A DNA stretch of 64,000 bases from Epibacterium ulvae (GTDB lineage Bacteria; Pseudomonadota; Alphaproteobacteria; Rhodobacterales; Rhodobacteraceae). The notes under the pieces were generated by a model, which saw only the letters and a list, made by a program, of their open reading frames with translations, did no database searches and was not told the origin of the DNA. The position numbers were made by a program, and so were the translations under genes. The stretch lies in contig NZ_FMWG01000007.1 of assembly GCF_900102795.1 (NCBI RefSeq), forward strand, positions 1 through 64,000, in the 5' to 3' direction. Of this stretch, positions 8,769 through 17,270 are shown one piece after another (positions within the stretch are counted from its first letter, which is position 1; each line of letters begins with the position of its first letter).

Positions 8769-8854
8769 TGGAATTCTTTCAAAAAAGGCGGGTGACGCCG
8801 ACTGACCAGTGCCACCCTGAAAGGTCGATCAAAGGATGCCGACCTAGGGAAATA

Positions 8855-9928
8855 TCAAGCGGACGCGACGGCTTCAGCGACAAAGGTGCCAAAGTCGTCA
8901 CAATTCACAGTCCCACCCAGGTCACGAGTGCGCTTTGCTGGATCGTCAATCACCGCATCAACTGCTGCTGCAATCGCGTGACCTGCATCTTGCAATTTCT
9001 GAATGCCGCGTTGCTCTCCGAGCCATGTCAGCATCATTGCTGCAGACAGTATCAACGAGGTCGGGTTTGCAACGTTCAGACCTTGGATGTCAGGTGCGGA
9101 ACCGTGTTGTGCTTGAGCACAGCACAGGCCAGTTTCTGCGTTCGCGTTGATGGAACCCGCAAGACCCAGAGAGCCAGACAGCTCAGACGCAAGGTCAGAC
9201 AGGATGTCGCCGTAGAAGTTCGTCGCAACAACAACGTCGTATGCCTCAGGCTTACGCACTAACAGCGCCGCGAAAGCGTCAACAATGAGCTCTTCGGTCT
9301 GAACTTCTGGGAAGTCTTTCGCGACTTCTCTGAAACATTCCAAGAACAGACCATCGGTCATCAAAAACGAGTTTGCTTTGTGGATCGCCGCGATTTTCTT
9401 TTTACGCTGCATGGCCAGCTTGAAGCCTTCGCGGCAAATACGCAATGAGCCTTCGCGAGTGATTTTACGAACGGATAGCGCCATATTTGGGTCGGGCATC
9501 ATTTCGCCAACACCTTGGTACATGTTGCGGTCTGGATAGAAGCCCTCTGTGGCTTCACGCATGATCACCAGGTCCATGTCAGGTGCTTTGTTCGGGATAA
9601 AATCGCGTGTGCGCGCTGGCCGAACGTTTGCATAGAGGTCAAGACCGATGCGGAACCCAGCGGATACATTGCGGCCACCTTCAACCAAGGGTGGGTAATC
9701 CATATGAGATTGTGTACCCAGGATCACGCCATCAAATTCAGTGCGTGCACGGTCCAAAACTTCTTCTCGCAGGGTGATGCCGTACTTCTCGAGACTTTTG
9801 AAGCCGGACTCTTCTTCGTGGAAGGTTAAACCCAAGTCAAATTTATGGTTTGCAGCTTCAACCACCCTGAGCGTTTCAGCCATAATCTCTGGGCCAATGC
9901 CGTCACACGGCAACGTCATAATACGCAT
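8855..9928 (-). CDS. Isocitrate/isopropylmalate dehydrogenase-family beta-hydroxyacid oxidative enzyme
   Basis: The 357-residue protein has all family landmarks: DGIGPEI (9-15), the substrate arginine in LYANVRPAR (R103), catalytic Lys in AIHKANSF (K184), metal Asp residues D217, D241 and D245 (TNFYGDILSD), and HGSAPDIQG (276-284) for NAD binding. Members oxidise 2-hydroxy acids such as isocitrate, 3-isopropylmalate, tartrate or D-malate, usually with decarboxylation. LeuB for leucine synthesis is unlikely, because no leuC/leuD/leuA lie nearby and the gene is linked to a tricarboxylate transporter. Tartrate- or tetronate-like oxidation, or a homoisocitrate-like reaction, would fit the neighbours. 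Substrate specificity cannot be read from the sequence. Confidence 0.85.
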   Translation of the reverse strand: MRIMTLPCDGIGPEIMAETLRVVEAANHKFDLGLTFHEEESGFKSLEKYGITLREEVLDRARTEFDGVILGTQSHMDYPPLVEGGRNVSAGFRIGLDLYANVRPARTRDFIPNKAPDMDLVIMREATEGFYPDRNMYQGVGEMMPDPNMALSVRKITREGSLRICREGFKLAMQRKKKIAAIHKANSFLMTDGLFLECFREVAKDFPEVQTEELIVDAFAALLVRKPEAYDVVVATNFYGDILSDLASELSGSLGLAGSINANAETGLCCAQAQHGSAPDIQGLNVANPTSLILSAAMMLTWLGEQRGIQKLQDAGHAIAAAVDAVIDDPAKRTRDLGGTVNCDDFGTFVAEAVASA

Positions 9929-9973
9929 TTGTATCTCCTAAGTTTGTCACGCCAGTGACAGGTCTTTAAGTGG

Positions 9974-9995
9974 CCAGCCCACCCGAGCGGGCCGG
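9974..9995 (-). terminator. Hairpin between tctA and the dehydrogenase gene
   Basis: The arms CCAGCCC and GGGCCGG can form a 7-bp stem with one mismatch and an 8-base loop. It lies after the tctA stop and before the dehydrogenase start on the minus strand. A strong T-run is lacking, so it may be a processing or partial-termination site that sets transporter against enzyme levels. Confidence 0.35.
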
Positions 9996-10011
9996 TATTT
10001 TGGGGAAGAGA

Positions 10012-11553
10012 TCAGTCGCCGACAAATTCTTCGGTGTCGCGCATGGATTCCATGCGTTTTTTCATGCGGCGACCCATCAGCATTGGCAGAACAAAGCCAG
10101 CAATCGCGATCATCCAAAGCACGATGGCCAGAGGGCTACCGACAAGGATGAACCAGTCACCATCTGAGATTGTCATCGCACGACGCAGGTTCACTTCCAT
10201 CTGGTTGCCCAGCAGGATGCCAAGAATGACCGGTACAAGGGATACATCCAGCTTACGCAGAAGCCAGCCCGCGATACCAAAGCCAACCATCAACATCACA
10301 TCGAAGGCAGAGCCTGTGATACTGTAGATACCCACAAAGGAAATCATCGCAACGATCGGCATCAGGATCCGTGTTGGCACCATCAAAACGCGAGTGAAGA
10401 TACCAACCAGAGGGATATTCATTGCCAGCAAGATGAAGTTCGCAAGGAACAGCGCCGCAATCAGGCCCCAAACAATGTCTGGGTTTTTGGTGAACAGCAG
10501 CGGACCCGGTGTGATGTTCAGCTGTAGAAGAACAGCCAGAAGAACCGCGGTTGTCCCAGAGCCTGGAACACCCAGCGCGAGCATTGGAACCAGCGCACCA
10601 CCAGATGCTGCGTTGTTACCCGCTTCTGGGGCTGCGACGCCACGCGGGTCGCCCTTTCCGAAGGAACTGCCGTCGCGGTCAACTGCTTGTTTTTCCAGCG
10701 AGTATGCAAGGAAGGAACCCAAAGAAGCCCCCGCGCCCGGCAGAACGCCAGAGAAAAAGCCAAGCCCCGTACCACGTGCCATTGACGGGATACATTTCTT
10801 GATCATGCCGAAGTCAGGCATAATACGGCCAACTTTTGCGGCCTTGGGCGCAACTCCCTGATTGCTGCGGTGATGCTCAAGGAAGATGAACACTTCGCTC
10901 AAAGCAAACAGGCCAACAATTGCGATCAGGAAGTCGATACCGTCATACAAGTGTACGTGGTCGAATGTGAAACGCTGCGAGCCAGTCTGGCTGTCGCTGC
11001 CGATCATGGCGATGCCCAGACCCAGCGCTGCCGCAAATGCAGATTTGGCTTGGTTGGTAGATGAGATGCCCCCAAGAGTTGCGAAAGCAACGGTGAAGAG
11101 TACGAAGTATTCCGCAGGACCAAACAGCAGTGCGATTTTCACAAGCTGTGGTGCCAGGAGAACCAGACCACATGTCGCAACAAATGCACCGACGAAAGAT
11201 GCTACGCCTGAAAGCGAGAGGGCTTCCCCCGCCTTGCCTTGCTGTGCCATCGGGTAGCCATCAAGACAGGTCATCATCGCGGGTTCATCGCCCGGAATAT
11301 TGAGAAGGATCGAAGAGATCCGACCACCGTACATCGCGCCGTAGTAAACGCTGACGAGCAGGATCAAGGACCCAGTTGGGTCAAGACCCAGTGAGAACGC
11401 GATCGGGATAAGGATCGCAACGCCGTTTGCTGGGCCAAGACCTGGAAGCGCCCCCATCAGGGTCCCCAGGAAACAGCCAACAACTGCGAGAAATAGGTTT
11501 GTCGGCGTCAGAGCAACCGCGAAACCGTCACCTAGAAGTGAGAAAATTTCCAT
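10012..11553 (-). CDS. tctA: Tripartite tricarboxylate transporter large membrane subunit
   Basis: The 513-residue protein is the TctA family size and is strongly hydrophobic, with about 11-12 membrane segments. Family landmarks include MGALPGLGPANGVAILIP near residues 33-50, PGDEPAMMTCLDGYPMA and GVLPGAGASLGSFLAYSLEK, the duplicated glycine-proline loops typical of TctA. It should form the sodium- or proton-coupled channel subunit in the inner membrane, with TctB. It is followed on the strand by the dehydrogenase-to-aconitase genes, which links uptake to catabolism. It belongs to the same transcription unit as tctC and tctB. Confidence 0.93.
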   Translation of the reverse strand: MEIFSLLGDGFAVALTPTNLFLAVVGCFLGTLMGALPGLGPANGVAILIPIAFSLGLDPTGSLILLVSVYYGAMYGGRISSILLNIPGDEPAMMTCLDGYPMAQQGKAGEALSLSGVASFVGAFVATCGLVLLAPQLVKIALLFGPAEYFVLFTVAFATLGGISSTNQAKSAFAAALGLGIAMIGSDSQTGSQRFTFDHVHLYDGIDFLIAIVGLFALSEVFIFLEHHRSNQGVAPKAAKVGRIMPDFGMIKKCIPSMARGTGLGFFSGVLPGAGASLGSFLAYSLEKQAVDRDGSSFGKGDPRGVAAPEAGNNAASGGALVPMLALGVPGSGTTAVLLAVLLQLNITPGPLLFTKNPDIVWGLIAALFLANFILLAMNIPLVGIFTRVLMVPTRILMPIVAMISFVGIYSITGSAFDVMLMVGFGIAGWLLRKLDVSLVPVILGILLGNQMEVNLRRAMTISDGDWFILVGSPLAIVLWMIAIAGFVLPMLMGRRMKKRMESMRDTEEFVGD

Positions 11554-11564
11554 TGTTTGTGTCC

Positions 11565-11996
11565 TTAGAAGCCCAACGGGCCTTCAGCCAATGCGAGGCC
11601 AAGAATTAGGTGGAAAACAACGTAGATACCGACAGATGTCCCAACGCCCGACACCAGAGACCAAAGAGGTGCTGTGCCCAAGCGCCATGTTAGATAGGCG
11701 GTTGCGAAGGTCGTGGAAAAAACAAACCCAAACTCTGGCAGCGCTAGACAATAGGCAAACATGACTACCGCTGCGAATACTATCTCTGCAAAGGCGTGTA
11801 CATGAGGCCAATCTGGCTCGTCATCTGGACGGATGATGAAGTATATGGAACAAAGAGCAACTATGCTGCCTACGATGTATGGAAAGGCACGCGGCCCGAC
11901 CACATCAACCATGAAGCTGTCTTCGATTGTAGATGCGGCCCAAATATAGAAGATGGCCAAAGCCAATCCAAAGCCGCCAAAAACGCGGTCACTCAT
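11565..11996 (-). CDS. tctB: Tripartite tricarboxylate transporter small membrane subunit
   Basis: The 143-residue protein has four predicted membrane segments and the TctB pattern (small first helix, GPRAFPYIVG loop, C-terminal pair of helices). It lies between tctC and tctA, 11 bases from the latter. Small TctB proteins are poorly conserved, so the call rests on size, hydrophobicity and position. Confidence 0.88.
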   Translation of the reverse strand: MSDRVFGGFGLALAIFYIWAASTIEDSFMVDVVGPRAFPYIVGSIVALCSIYFIIRPDDEPDWPHVHAFAEIVFAAVVMFAYCLALPEFGFVFSTTFATAYLTWRLGTAPLWSLVSGVGTSVGIYVVFHLILGLALAEGPLGF

Positions 11997-12020
11997 TTCT
12001 TCTTCCCTTATGTGGAAATG

Positions 12021-12051
12021 TGGGCTGACCTGATTTTCGCAGACCAGCCCA
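12021..12051 (-). terminator. Hairpin downstream of tctC
   Basis: Perfect 7-bp arms TGGGCTG and CAGCCCA flank a 17-base loop between the tctC stop and the tctB start. Such hairpins after binding-protein genes often stabilise the upstream message or partly terminate, giving more binding protein than membrane subunits. The same arrangement recurs at the other importers of this window. Confidence 0.45.
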
Positions 12052-12070
12052 TCAAACAGTCAGCCGTGGC

Positions 12071-13051
12071 TTACTTGATGATACCGATCTCGCGGGACAG
12101 CTTCTCAACGTCAGCAATGCTGCCCGCTACGAAATTGTACATGTCATCACCAAAGTTATTGAACGGAGCGATCGCAGCCGCTTCCAACTCTGCCTGGAAT
12201 TCTGGATTTTCCGTCAGGGTTTTGATTGCGTTGGACCAGAACTCTTTCGCTTCATCAGATGAACCTGCGGGCATATAGAGACCGCGCCAGTTTGCGCCCA
12301 CGACGTCATAGCCAAGCTCTTTTGCAGTTGGGATATCAGGGTAATTCTTCAAACGCTCAGGTGCCATGATACCAACGATGCGAATATCACCGGATTCTAG
12401 GAAGCCCAGCATTTCGGAGAAGTCACCAGACAGCGCTTCGGTTGCGCCGGACAAAAGACCAGTCATCGCTTCCCCGCCACCGTCAAAGGAGACGTATTTC
12501 AGCTGGGTGACATCTTCCATACCTGCTTCTCTTGCAACCAGCATCGGTTTGATGTGGTCGAAGGAACCAACGGACGAACCACCCGCGATACCAACAGAAC
12601 GCGGATCTTTCAGTATGTCATCCATCATATCTGCGAGTGTTTGGTAAGGAGAGTCCGCGCGCACGGCGATCGCGCCGTATTCCGCACCAAAAGTTGCCAG
12701 GAAGTGGACGTCATCTTGGGTTGCGTTCTCATAAATGCCCTGAGCGATACGAGCGCTGGTGGACATAGACGCTGCAACGATCAGGTTGTTGTCGTCGTCA
12801 CGCTCTTTCGTGACGTGTGCGAAGGCAACACCGCCGCCACCACCAGACATGTTGGTGACCTGCATGGAATCTTCGATGATACCAAGGTCAAACAGATACT
12901 TCGCTGTCGTTCGGCAAATAAAATCCCAGCCACCACCAGGGTTGGATGGTGCGATACATTGCGGGCTTTCTGCCTTGAAGTCAGCAAAGGCGCTTGTAGC
13001 GCCCATCATCATGGTCGCGGAAACACCAGCGATTACGATCTTTCTAAACAA
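12071..13051 (-). CDS. tctC: Tripartite tricarboxylate transporter periplasmic binding protein
   Basis: This is a 326-residue TctC/Bug-family receptor with a cleavable signal peptide (MFRKIVIAGVSATMMMGATS, cut after AFA) and the ligand-loop pattern APSNPGGGWDFICR. The start is TTG at 13051, because GGGAGG lies 9 bases upstream and the signal peptide begins there; the longer open frame upstream would add an AT-rich leader that is really the promoter region. It delivers a carboxylate to TctAB. First gene of the minus-strand operon, it is transcribed away from the gntR-type regulator gene. The ligand is unknown. Confidence 0.9.
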   Translation of the reverse strand: MFRKIVIAGVSATMMMGATSAFADFKAESPQCIAPSNPGGGWDFICRTTAKYLFDLGIIEDSMQVTNMSGGGGGVAFAHVTKERDDDNNLIVAASMSTSARIAQGIYENATQDDVHFLATFGAEYGAIAVRADSPYQTLADMMDDILKDPRSVGIAGGSSVGSFDHIKPMLVAREAGMEDVTQLKYVSFDGGGEAMTGLLSGATEALSGDFSEMLGFLESGDIRIVGIMAPERLKNYPDIPTAKELGYDVVGANWRGLYMPAGSSDEAKEFWSNAIKTLTENPEFQAELEAAAIAPFNNFGDDMYNFVAGSIADVEKLSREIGIIK

Positions 13052-13104
13052 AATGTTTTTCCTCCCAGTTTTGCTAGACGAATCTTTGCCATGGCAAATT
13101 TGCA

Positions 13105-13324
13105 TATTGGAACTCAAAAAGCCAATATTAAATTGCATGTTAATATCCAAAAAACCAATTTTGAACAACTGATGCATGAGATATTCTCAATGAAATCAAT
13201 GATATTGGTAGCTACTTTATACCCGAAAATAAAAGTGGCCATGAATAATTTGGACATTACTACCAACATAACCAAAACAATTCTTCAGTTGAATTTTGGC
13301 TCTTGGATCGGCATAAAACCAATA
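13105..13324. promoter_or_regulatory. Divergent promoter region with TTGG-N11/12-CCAA dyads, probable GntR operators
   Basis: The 315 bases between tctC and the regulator gene are AT-rich. They contain TATTGG-N11-CCAATA at 13105-13127 and TTGG-N12-CCAATATA at 13303-13324, plus isolated ATTGG/CCAAT half-sites near 13150 and 13203. Dyads this regular in front of a divergent GntR gene are likely its binding sites. The spacing differs by one base between the two dyads, so the exact operator is inferred. Confidence 0.5.
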
Positions 13325-13366
13325 TAGACTTAAGCCAAATTGACGACGAAAGCTGAGGTAATAGAC

Positions 13367-14296
13367 TTGCGAACCACTGATCTGAGCAACAAGATTGCGC
13401 TCCGCATCGCTCAAGAAATACTGAGTGGGGCGCTCAAAGCAGGATCACATATCGGGACCCAGACGATTGCGAACAACTATCAGGTTTCCCGTACGCCAGT
13501 GAGGGACGCTTTGATCGCTTTAGAGCAGGCCAAGGTTTTGGAACGAATTCCCAACCGTGGTTATTTTGTACCTGAGCAGATTGACCGCTCCTTAATCCAA
13601 GAATTCGCTGAAGATCAGGGCACAGACGCAAGTGTTTATCAGCAATTTGCCGAGGATTGGTTGACAGATGTTCTACCCGAAATCGTCACAGAACAAAGTT
13701 TGCGACAGAAATACAGCCTAACCAAATCCGGTACGCAGGAACTCCTCAGCCGTGCAACACGCGAAGGCTGGGCTGAACCCAAGGATGGTTATGGCTGGAA
13801 ACTTCTGCCAGTTGCAAAGACTGCTGAAGCCTTCGACGAGATTTACCAATTCCGCATGGCGATCGAACCAGCTGCAATGCTGGAGCCCAGTTTCGAAGTT
13901 AACCGCAAAGTACTCGACGAGTTGAAGCGAACTCAGGCAGGCATGTTGGAAAAGGATATTTCGGAAACTCCAGGTGAAGTTTTGTTACTGAATGGATCGG
14001 ATTTCCACGAAGAACTCATTCGGTTGTCCGGAAATCCGTTTTTTTTGATGGCGTTGCAGCGTGTAAACCGAATGCGCCGATTGATGGAATATCGAGCAGA
14101 GATCAACCGCGAACGCATTGTTGAACAATGCAGTGAACACCTCGAGATTATCAATCTTCTTGAACGCGGAGAAATTGTGGATGCATCCTACCTTATGCGC
14201 CGTCATCTGAGCGGAGCACTGAAACGGAAATCGCCCATTGCTTGGAATTGGTCTGCTCAGAATAAAGAAGAAAATCAGATTGATAGAAAAAATTAG
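13367..14296 (+). CDS. GntR-family regulator with an apparent second winged-helix segment and FCD-like domain
   Basis: The N-terminal winged helix (about residues 8-70; SRTPVRDALIALEQ recognition helix) is typical GntR. Between it and the C-terminal helical FCD-like effector domain (about 155-300; EIYQFRMAIEPAAM, FHEELIRLSGNPF) is an extra stretch. This stretch (EQSLRQKYSLTKSGTQELLS... up to YGWKLLP) itself looks like a second winged helix, so the protein is longer than ordinary FCD regulators. The start is TTG at 13367, because GAGG sits 8 bases upstream; a TTG at 13340 has no such site. Divergent from tctCBA, it probably senses the imported acid or an intermediate. Confidence 0.82.
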   Translation: MRTTDLSNKIALRIAQEILSGALKAGSHIGTQTIANNYQVSRTPVRDALIALEQAKVLERIPNRGYFVPEQIDRSLIQEFAEDQGTDASVYQQFAEDWLTDVLPEIVTEQSLRQKYSLTKSGTQELLSRATREGWAEPKDGYGWKLLPVAKTAEAFDEIYQFRMAIEPAAMLEPSFEVNRKVLDELKRTQAGMLEKDISETPGEVLLLNGSDFHEELIRLSGNPFFLMALQRVNRMRRLMEYRAEINRERIVEQCSEHLEIINLLERGEIVDASYLMRRHLSGALKRKSPIAWNWSAQNKEENQIDRKN

Positions 14297-14507
14297 AAGA
14301 TCAAGCTTTCCTCAAGTTTCCAAATCCATTTTTGGCGAAGGCCTAGAAAGGCAACACTGCGCACATGCCTTTGCAGGATAAAGAAGGAAGACCTGGAGTT
14401 CTCTTCTGGCAAGCTGCTGACATATCGTTGTAGGCCCTGCCAATGGCAGCTTTGAACCGGATTCTCGTTGAGCGCAGCAGAAACAAGTGCGTTGCTTAGT
14501 GGGATAC

Positions 14508-14720
14508 TTACCCATCCCACATTTCATCTGTGAATGTTTTAATGTCGAAGTCAGGATCATTTGTACCGAGTTTATCTACCCTCTCCCGAATGTGCTCTAC
14601 ACGGGCAAGTACGGATGTGAACTCAGTTTGTTCCACCTCCGCGCACTCTCTGTTGGCAGTATCACGACCCGCTACTGTCCCAGCTCGTTCTACGCACTCA
14701 GCCACTTCAGAGCACCACAT
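14508..14720 (-). CDS. Small hypothetical protein (70 aa)
   Basis: This 70-residue charged, soluble product is of unknown function. The start is preceded by AAGGA about 11 bases away, and the frame has an amino-acid mix that looks more like protein than the overlapping plus-strand frames. No domain is recognised. It lies in a 560-base stretch between the GntR gene and gene remnants; nothing else convincing was seen there. It may itself be a fragment. Confidence 0.3.
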   Translation of the reverse strand: MWCSEVAECVERAGTVAGRDTANRECAEVEQTEFTSVLARVEHIRERVDKLGTNDPDFDIKTFTDEMWDG

Positions 14721-14859
14721 CTGTTACACCGTCCTTACAATAACCTGCCCGGCAAAACGCTCTCGGTTCCAATTGATCTGATACGACCACCAAAGGTCGA
14801 AAATCTTCAGAAAAAAATCTTGCTTCATTTGGGCATGGGAGCGCTCGAAATGGACCACA

Positions 14860-15003
14860 GTCCGTGAGCATGGCAACGCACTCCAGAAAGATGTCGATGA
14901 TTTTCCTGCCGCCGGATTTGCACCTCGCGCGATCTTGGACATCCTAGTCGGTCTTACGCGGCAAGTGCTGTAAAATGACACCAACCATTAGATAGAAACG
15001 CCG
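14860..15003 (+). pseudogene. Fragment of a carboxymuconolactone-decarboxylase-like gene
   Basis: The bases closely follow the C-terminal part of the intact gene at 49780-50346 (its 50150-50295 segment). The translation reads REHGNALQKDVDDFPAAGF, then RAILDILVGL, and continues after in-frame stops as TNH and ETP. Two internal stops (14971 and 14989) and the absence of the first two thirds show that it is a dead partial copy. It abuts an AraC-type remnant at 15003/15004, an illegitimate junction. Confidence 0.7.
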
Positions 15004-15531
15004 CAATGTTGAGCTAAAACAGGTTGCAATCGCAGTATCAACAAGCTTCAGTTCGGTGCCCATAACCAGCCGACGCGCCTGTTGGGCTCGCATTCTGCGG
15101 TAAAACCGACCAGATGACATGCCACAGCTTTCGACAAATCGGCGCTCTAGTTTGCGCGCAGAAACCTTTACAAAATCCGCGGTTTCAAGGACCGACGGCG
15201 GTTCCGCGATATTGTCTTCCATAGACTCAATGGCGCAAGCCACCAGACAAAGCAGCGCATTGGATATTTGCCCAGCCCCTCTGGGTTCTTTTTCTTACCC
15301 ATGTCGAACAGTTTTGACCTGAAGCTGCGCACTCAATTCCGCGATCTGCAGTTGTGACAGGTGTTCTGTCAGCAGGTTCAGCATCAACTCAACCGCGTAA
15401 ACAGCCCCAGATGAGGTCACCGAATTCGCGGACTGCTCCATGTAATGTGGTCTTAAGTATGGGAAATGCCCACGTTCAGACAGCACAGAAACATCCGATA
15501 GATCAGAGACTACCAGAAGGGGGCTGAGCAA
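15004..15531 (-). pseudogene. GlxA-like AraC-family regulator, truncated and frameshifted
   Basis: Two minus-strand frames together cover the middle and end of a GlxA-type regulator. The first (15531-15295) has RPHYMEQSANSVTSSGAVYAV from the DJ-1/PfpI-like domain. The second (about 15290-15004) has NALLCLVACAIESMEDNIAE and the helix-turn-helix region KLERRFVESCGMSSGRFYRR, ending abruptly at AIATCFSS. The frames do not connect between about 15250 and 15300, the N-terminal amidase-like part is missing, and the last helix is lost at the junction with the neighbouring remnant. Such regulators often control nitrogen-compound catabolism. Confidence 0.7.
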
Positions 15532-15541
15532 TTAGAATACC

Positions 15542-15576
15542 GGTCTTCACGCGCACCTGTTGTGCGCGTGAAGACC
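15542..15576 (-). terminator. Strong hairpin terminator after dhaL
   Basis: A perfect 15-bp inverted repeat (GGTCTTCACGCGCAC / GTGCGCGTGAAGACC) with a CTGTT loop lies 8 bases past the dhaL stop. It should end the dhaK-dhaL transcript and shield it from the remnants beyond. Confidence 0.75.
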
Positions 15577-15584
15577 TAGGGAGA

Positions 15585-16187
15585 TTAGGTAAAACAATCA
15601 ATCATAGACTTGATTGCAACCATGCCCGGATCGTCCATACCTTTGGTTTTGTCCCCAAAAATACGTGCGCGACCAATTTTACAGGGCTGATCAAAGAACT
15701 CTATCAATGCGCCATCTGCAGCCTCAGCCGCTGCGGCCAGCGCATCTTGTGCAGACGTTTTTCCAGTGGTCGCTGCTATGACAGCCGTGAGCGAGTCCAG
15801 CATCGTTTTGTCACCAATGCTCGCGCCGCCCCGTGCAATCATCGCGTCCAGCGCGGCCTGCAAAAGGTCGGGTAAACGGTCCCATTCAATTTCCGTTTGG
15901 CCTTTGGTTTGTTTTGCAACTGCCATCAACGAAATACCCATCAGCGTGCCAAAAGACGAACCTGAAACCTTTGTCATGGCCTTAGCACAATCCATACATG
16001 CCATGCCAAAATCATCCGGCAGATCGTCAGAAACAGCAGCAATGTTTTTGAAACCATTCACCATGGTCACACCAAGATCTCCATCGCCCAAACGACCATC
16101 CAGCTCGTTCAGATGTGCACCCATTGGATCCACCTGGTCTGTGATTTTATTGATACCGATACGTAGAGTGTCTGTTGTAAGCGCCAC
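15585..16187 (-). CDS. dhaL: Dihydroxyacetone kinase-type subunit L (nucleotide-binding)
   Basis: The 200-residue DAK2-domain protein has the nucleotide/magnesium site DGRLGDGDLGVT with D30, D35 and D37 matching E. coli DhaL, plus GSSFGTLMG for phosphate contacts. With DhaK it transfers a phosphate to dihydroxyacetone or a related ketose. The start is GTG, preceded by GGGGGA, 2 bases after the dhaK stop. No DhaM (PTS phosphotransfer subunit) is encoded nearby, so the phosphate donor is open. The protein is 60-odd percent like the second DhaL at 61.5 kb by eye. Confidence 0.9.
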   Translation of the reverse strand: MALTTDTLRIGINKITDQVDPMGAHLNELDGRLGDGDLGVTMVNGFKNIAAVSDDLPDDFGMACMDCAKAMTKVSGSSFGTLMGISLMAVAKQTKGQTEIEWDRLPDLLQAALDAMIARGGASIGDKTMLDSLTAVIAATTGKTSAQDALAAAAEAADGALIEFFDQPCKIGRARIFGDKTKGMDDPGMVAIKSMIDCFT

Positions 16188-16189
16188 GG

Positions 16190-17185
16190 TTACTTCCCCC
16201 AGAATGGATTTTTGGCTGGAGCGGCCAGCAGCTGCTCCAGTTCATCGTCAAGTTTCATAAGCGAGATCGAGGCACCCGCCATTTCCATCGACGTGGCATA
16301 ATTTCCAACCAGTGGCTGGACGATTTCGATGCCTTTGTCTGAGAGAATACGGTTCACAGCCCGAAATAGGATATAAAGCTCCTCGGCAGGCGTTGCGCCT
16401 AGACCGTTGACCAGAACGGACACCCGGTCGCCTTTTAACAGGTCCAACTCGTCGGTCAGCTTGTGTAACAGCTCAGCTGCCAATTCATCAGCCGGCTTGT
16501 TCTTGCCGCGCCAAACGCCGGGCTCGCCGTGAATGCCCATACCAATTTCGATCTCATCGTCGGCAATTTCAAAAGTGACTTTGCCAGCCTGTGGCACAAT
16601 GCAAGATCCCAGCGCCACACCCATCGTGCGCGTATTCTGGCGCGCGCGATCTGCGCATGCGTAAACTTCGTCCAACGATTTACCAGCCTGTGCAGCGGCA
16701 CCCGCTACTTTGACCACATAGACCAAACCCGCAACGCCGCGACGCTTCTCGATCTCGTCAACACCTGCGCTGGCAACGTCATCATTGACGATGATCTGCT
16801 GGGTAGTGATGTCTTCCATGTCTGCGAATTCGCAAGCCATGGCAAAGTTCATCTTGTCGCCACCATAGTTGCCCACAACGCATAGCACGCCTTTCCCGGC
16901 GTCTGCAGATTTGATGGCTTCTAACATCGGGTTCATGTCGGGCGAAGCAAACACATCGCCAACTGCACAGGCGTCGAGCAAACCGTCGCCGACGTAACCC
17001 GCGAAAATCGGCAAGTGGCCGAACCCACCGCCCGATACAACACCAACGCGATCAACGCTGGCCGTTGGCTTGCGCAACAGTCGGCGGGTTTCACCATCGA
17101 TACGGAAAACGTCTGGATGTGCTGCCTCTAGGCCTTCGAGAGTTTCGTCAACGTAGTTGACGGCATCATTCATGATTTTCTTCAT
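16190..17185 (-). CDS. dhaK: Dihydroxyacetone kinase-type subunit K (substrate-binding)
   Basis: The 331-residue protein shows H57 (GGGFGHLP), D110 (NYGGDKMNF) and the covalent substrate His H219 (GMGIHGEPGV), all at DhaK positions. DhaK holds the ketose as a hemiaminal on the His while DhaL phosphorylates it. It is the first gene of dhaK-dhaL and divergent from an IclR gene whose putative operator (17271-17288) lies in the shared promoter. Related subunits also act on erythrulose, so a C4 ketose cannot be excluded. Confidence 0.92.
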   Translation of the reverse strand: MKKIMNDAVNYVDETLEGLEAAHPDVFRIDGETRRLLRKPTASVDRVGVVSGGGFGHLPIFAGYVGDGLLDACAVGDVFASPDMNPMLEAIKSADAGKGVLCVVGNYGGDKMNFAMACEFADMEDITTQQIIVNDDVASAGVDEIEKRRGVAGLVYVVKVAGAAAQAGKSLDEVYACADRARQNTRTMGVALGSCIVPQAGKVTFEIADDEIEIGMGIHGEPGVWRGKNKPADELAAELLHKLTDELDLLKGDRVSVLVNGLGATPAEELYILFRAVNRILSDKGIEIVQPLVGNYATSMEMAGASISLMKLDDELEQLLAAPAKNPFWGK

Positions 17186-17270
17186 CGCAGTTCCTCTTCA
17201 GGCTTTGCATCATCTAAGTCGGCTGACCCAGCTCAACAGTCTGCCTTTGCTTTTTGGTTACACCGTAATA

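Noticed and set aside
8855-9928. Leucine-biosynthesis LeuB
   Set aside because: No other leucine genes are near, and the context is carboxylate uptake and catabolism.
12554-13327. 257-codon plus-strand frame opposite tctC and its promoter
   Set aside because: It runs through the operator region and the antisense of a signal-peptide receptor; composition is not protein-like.
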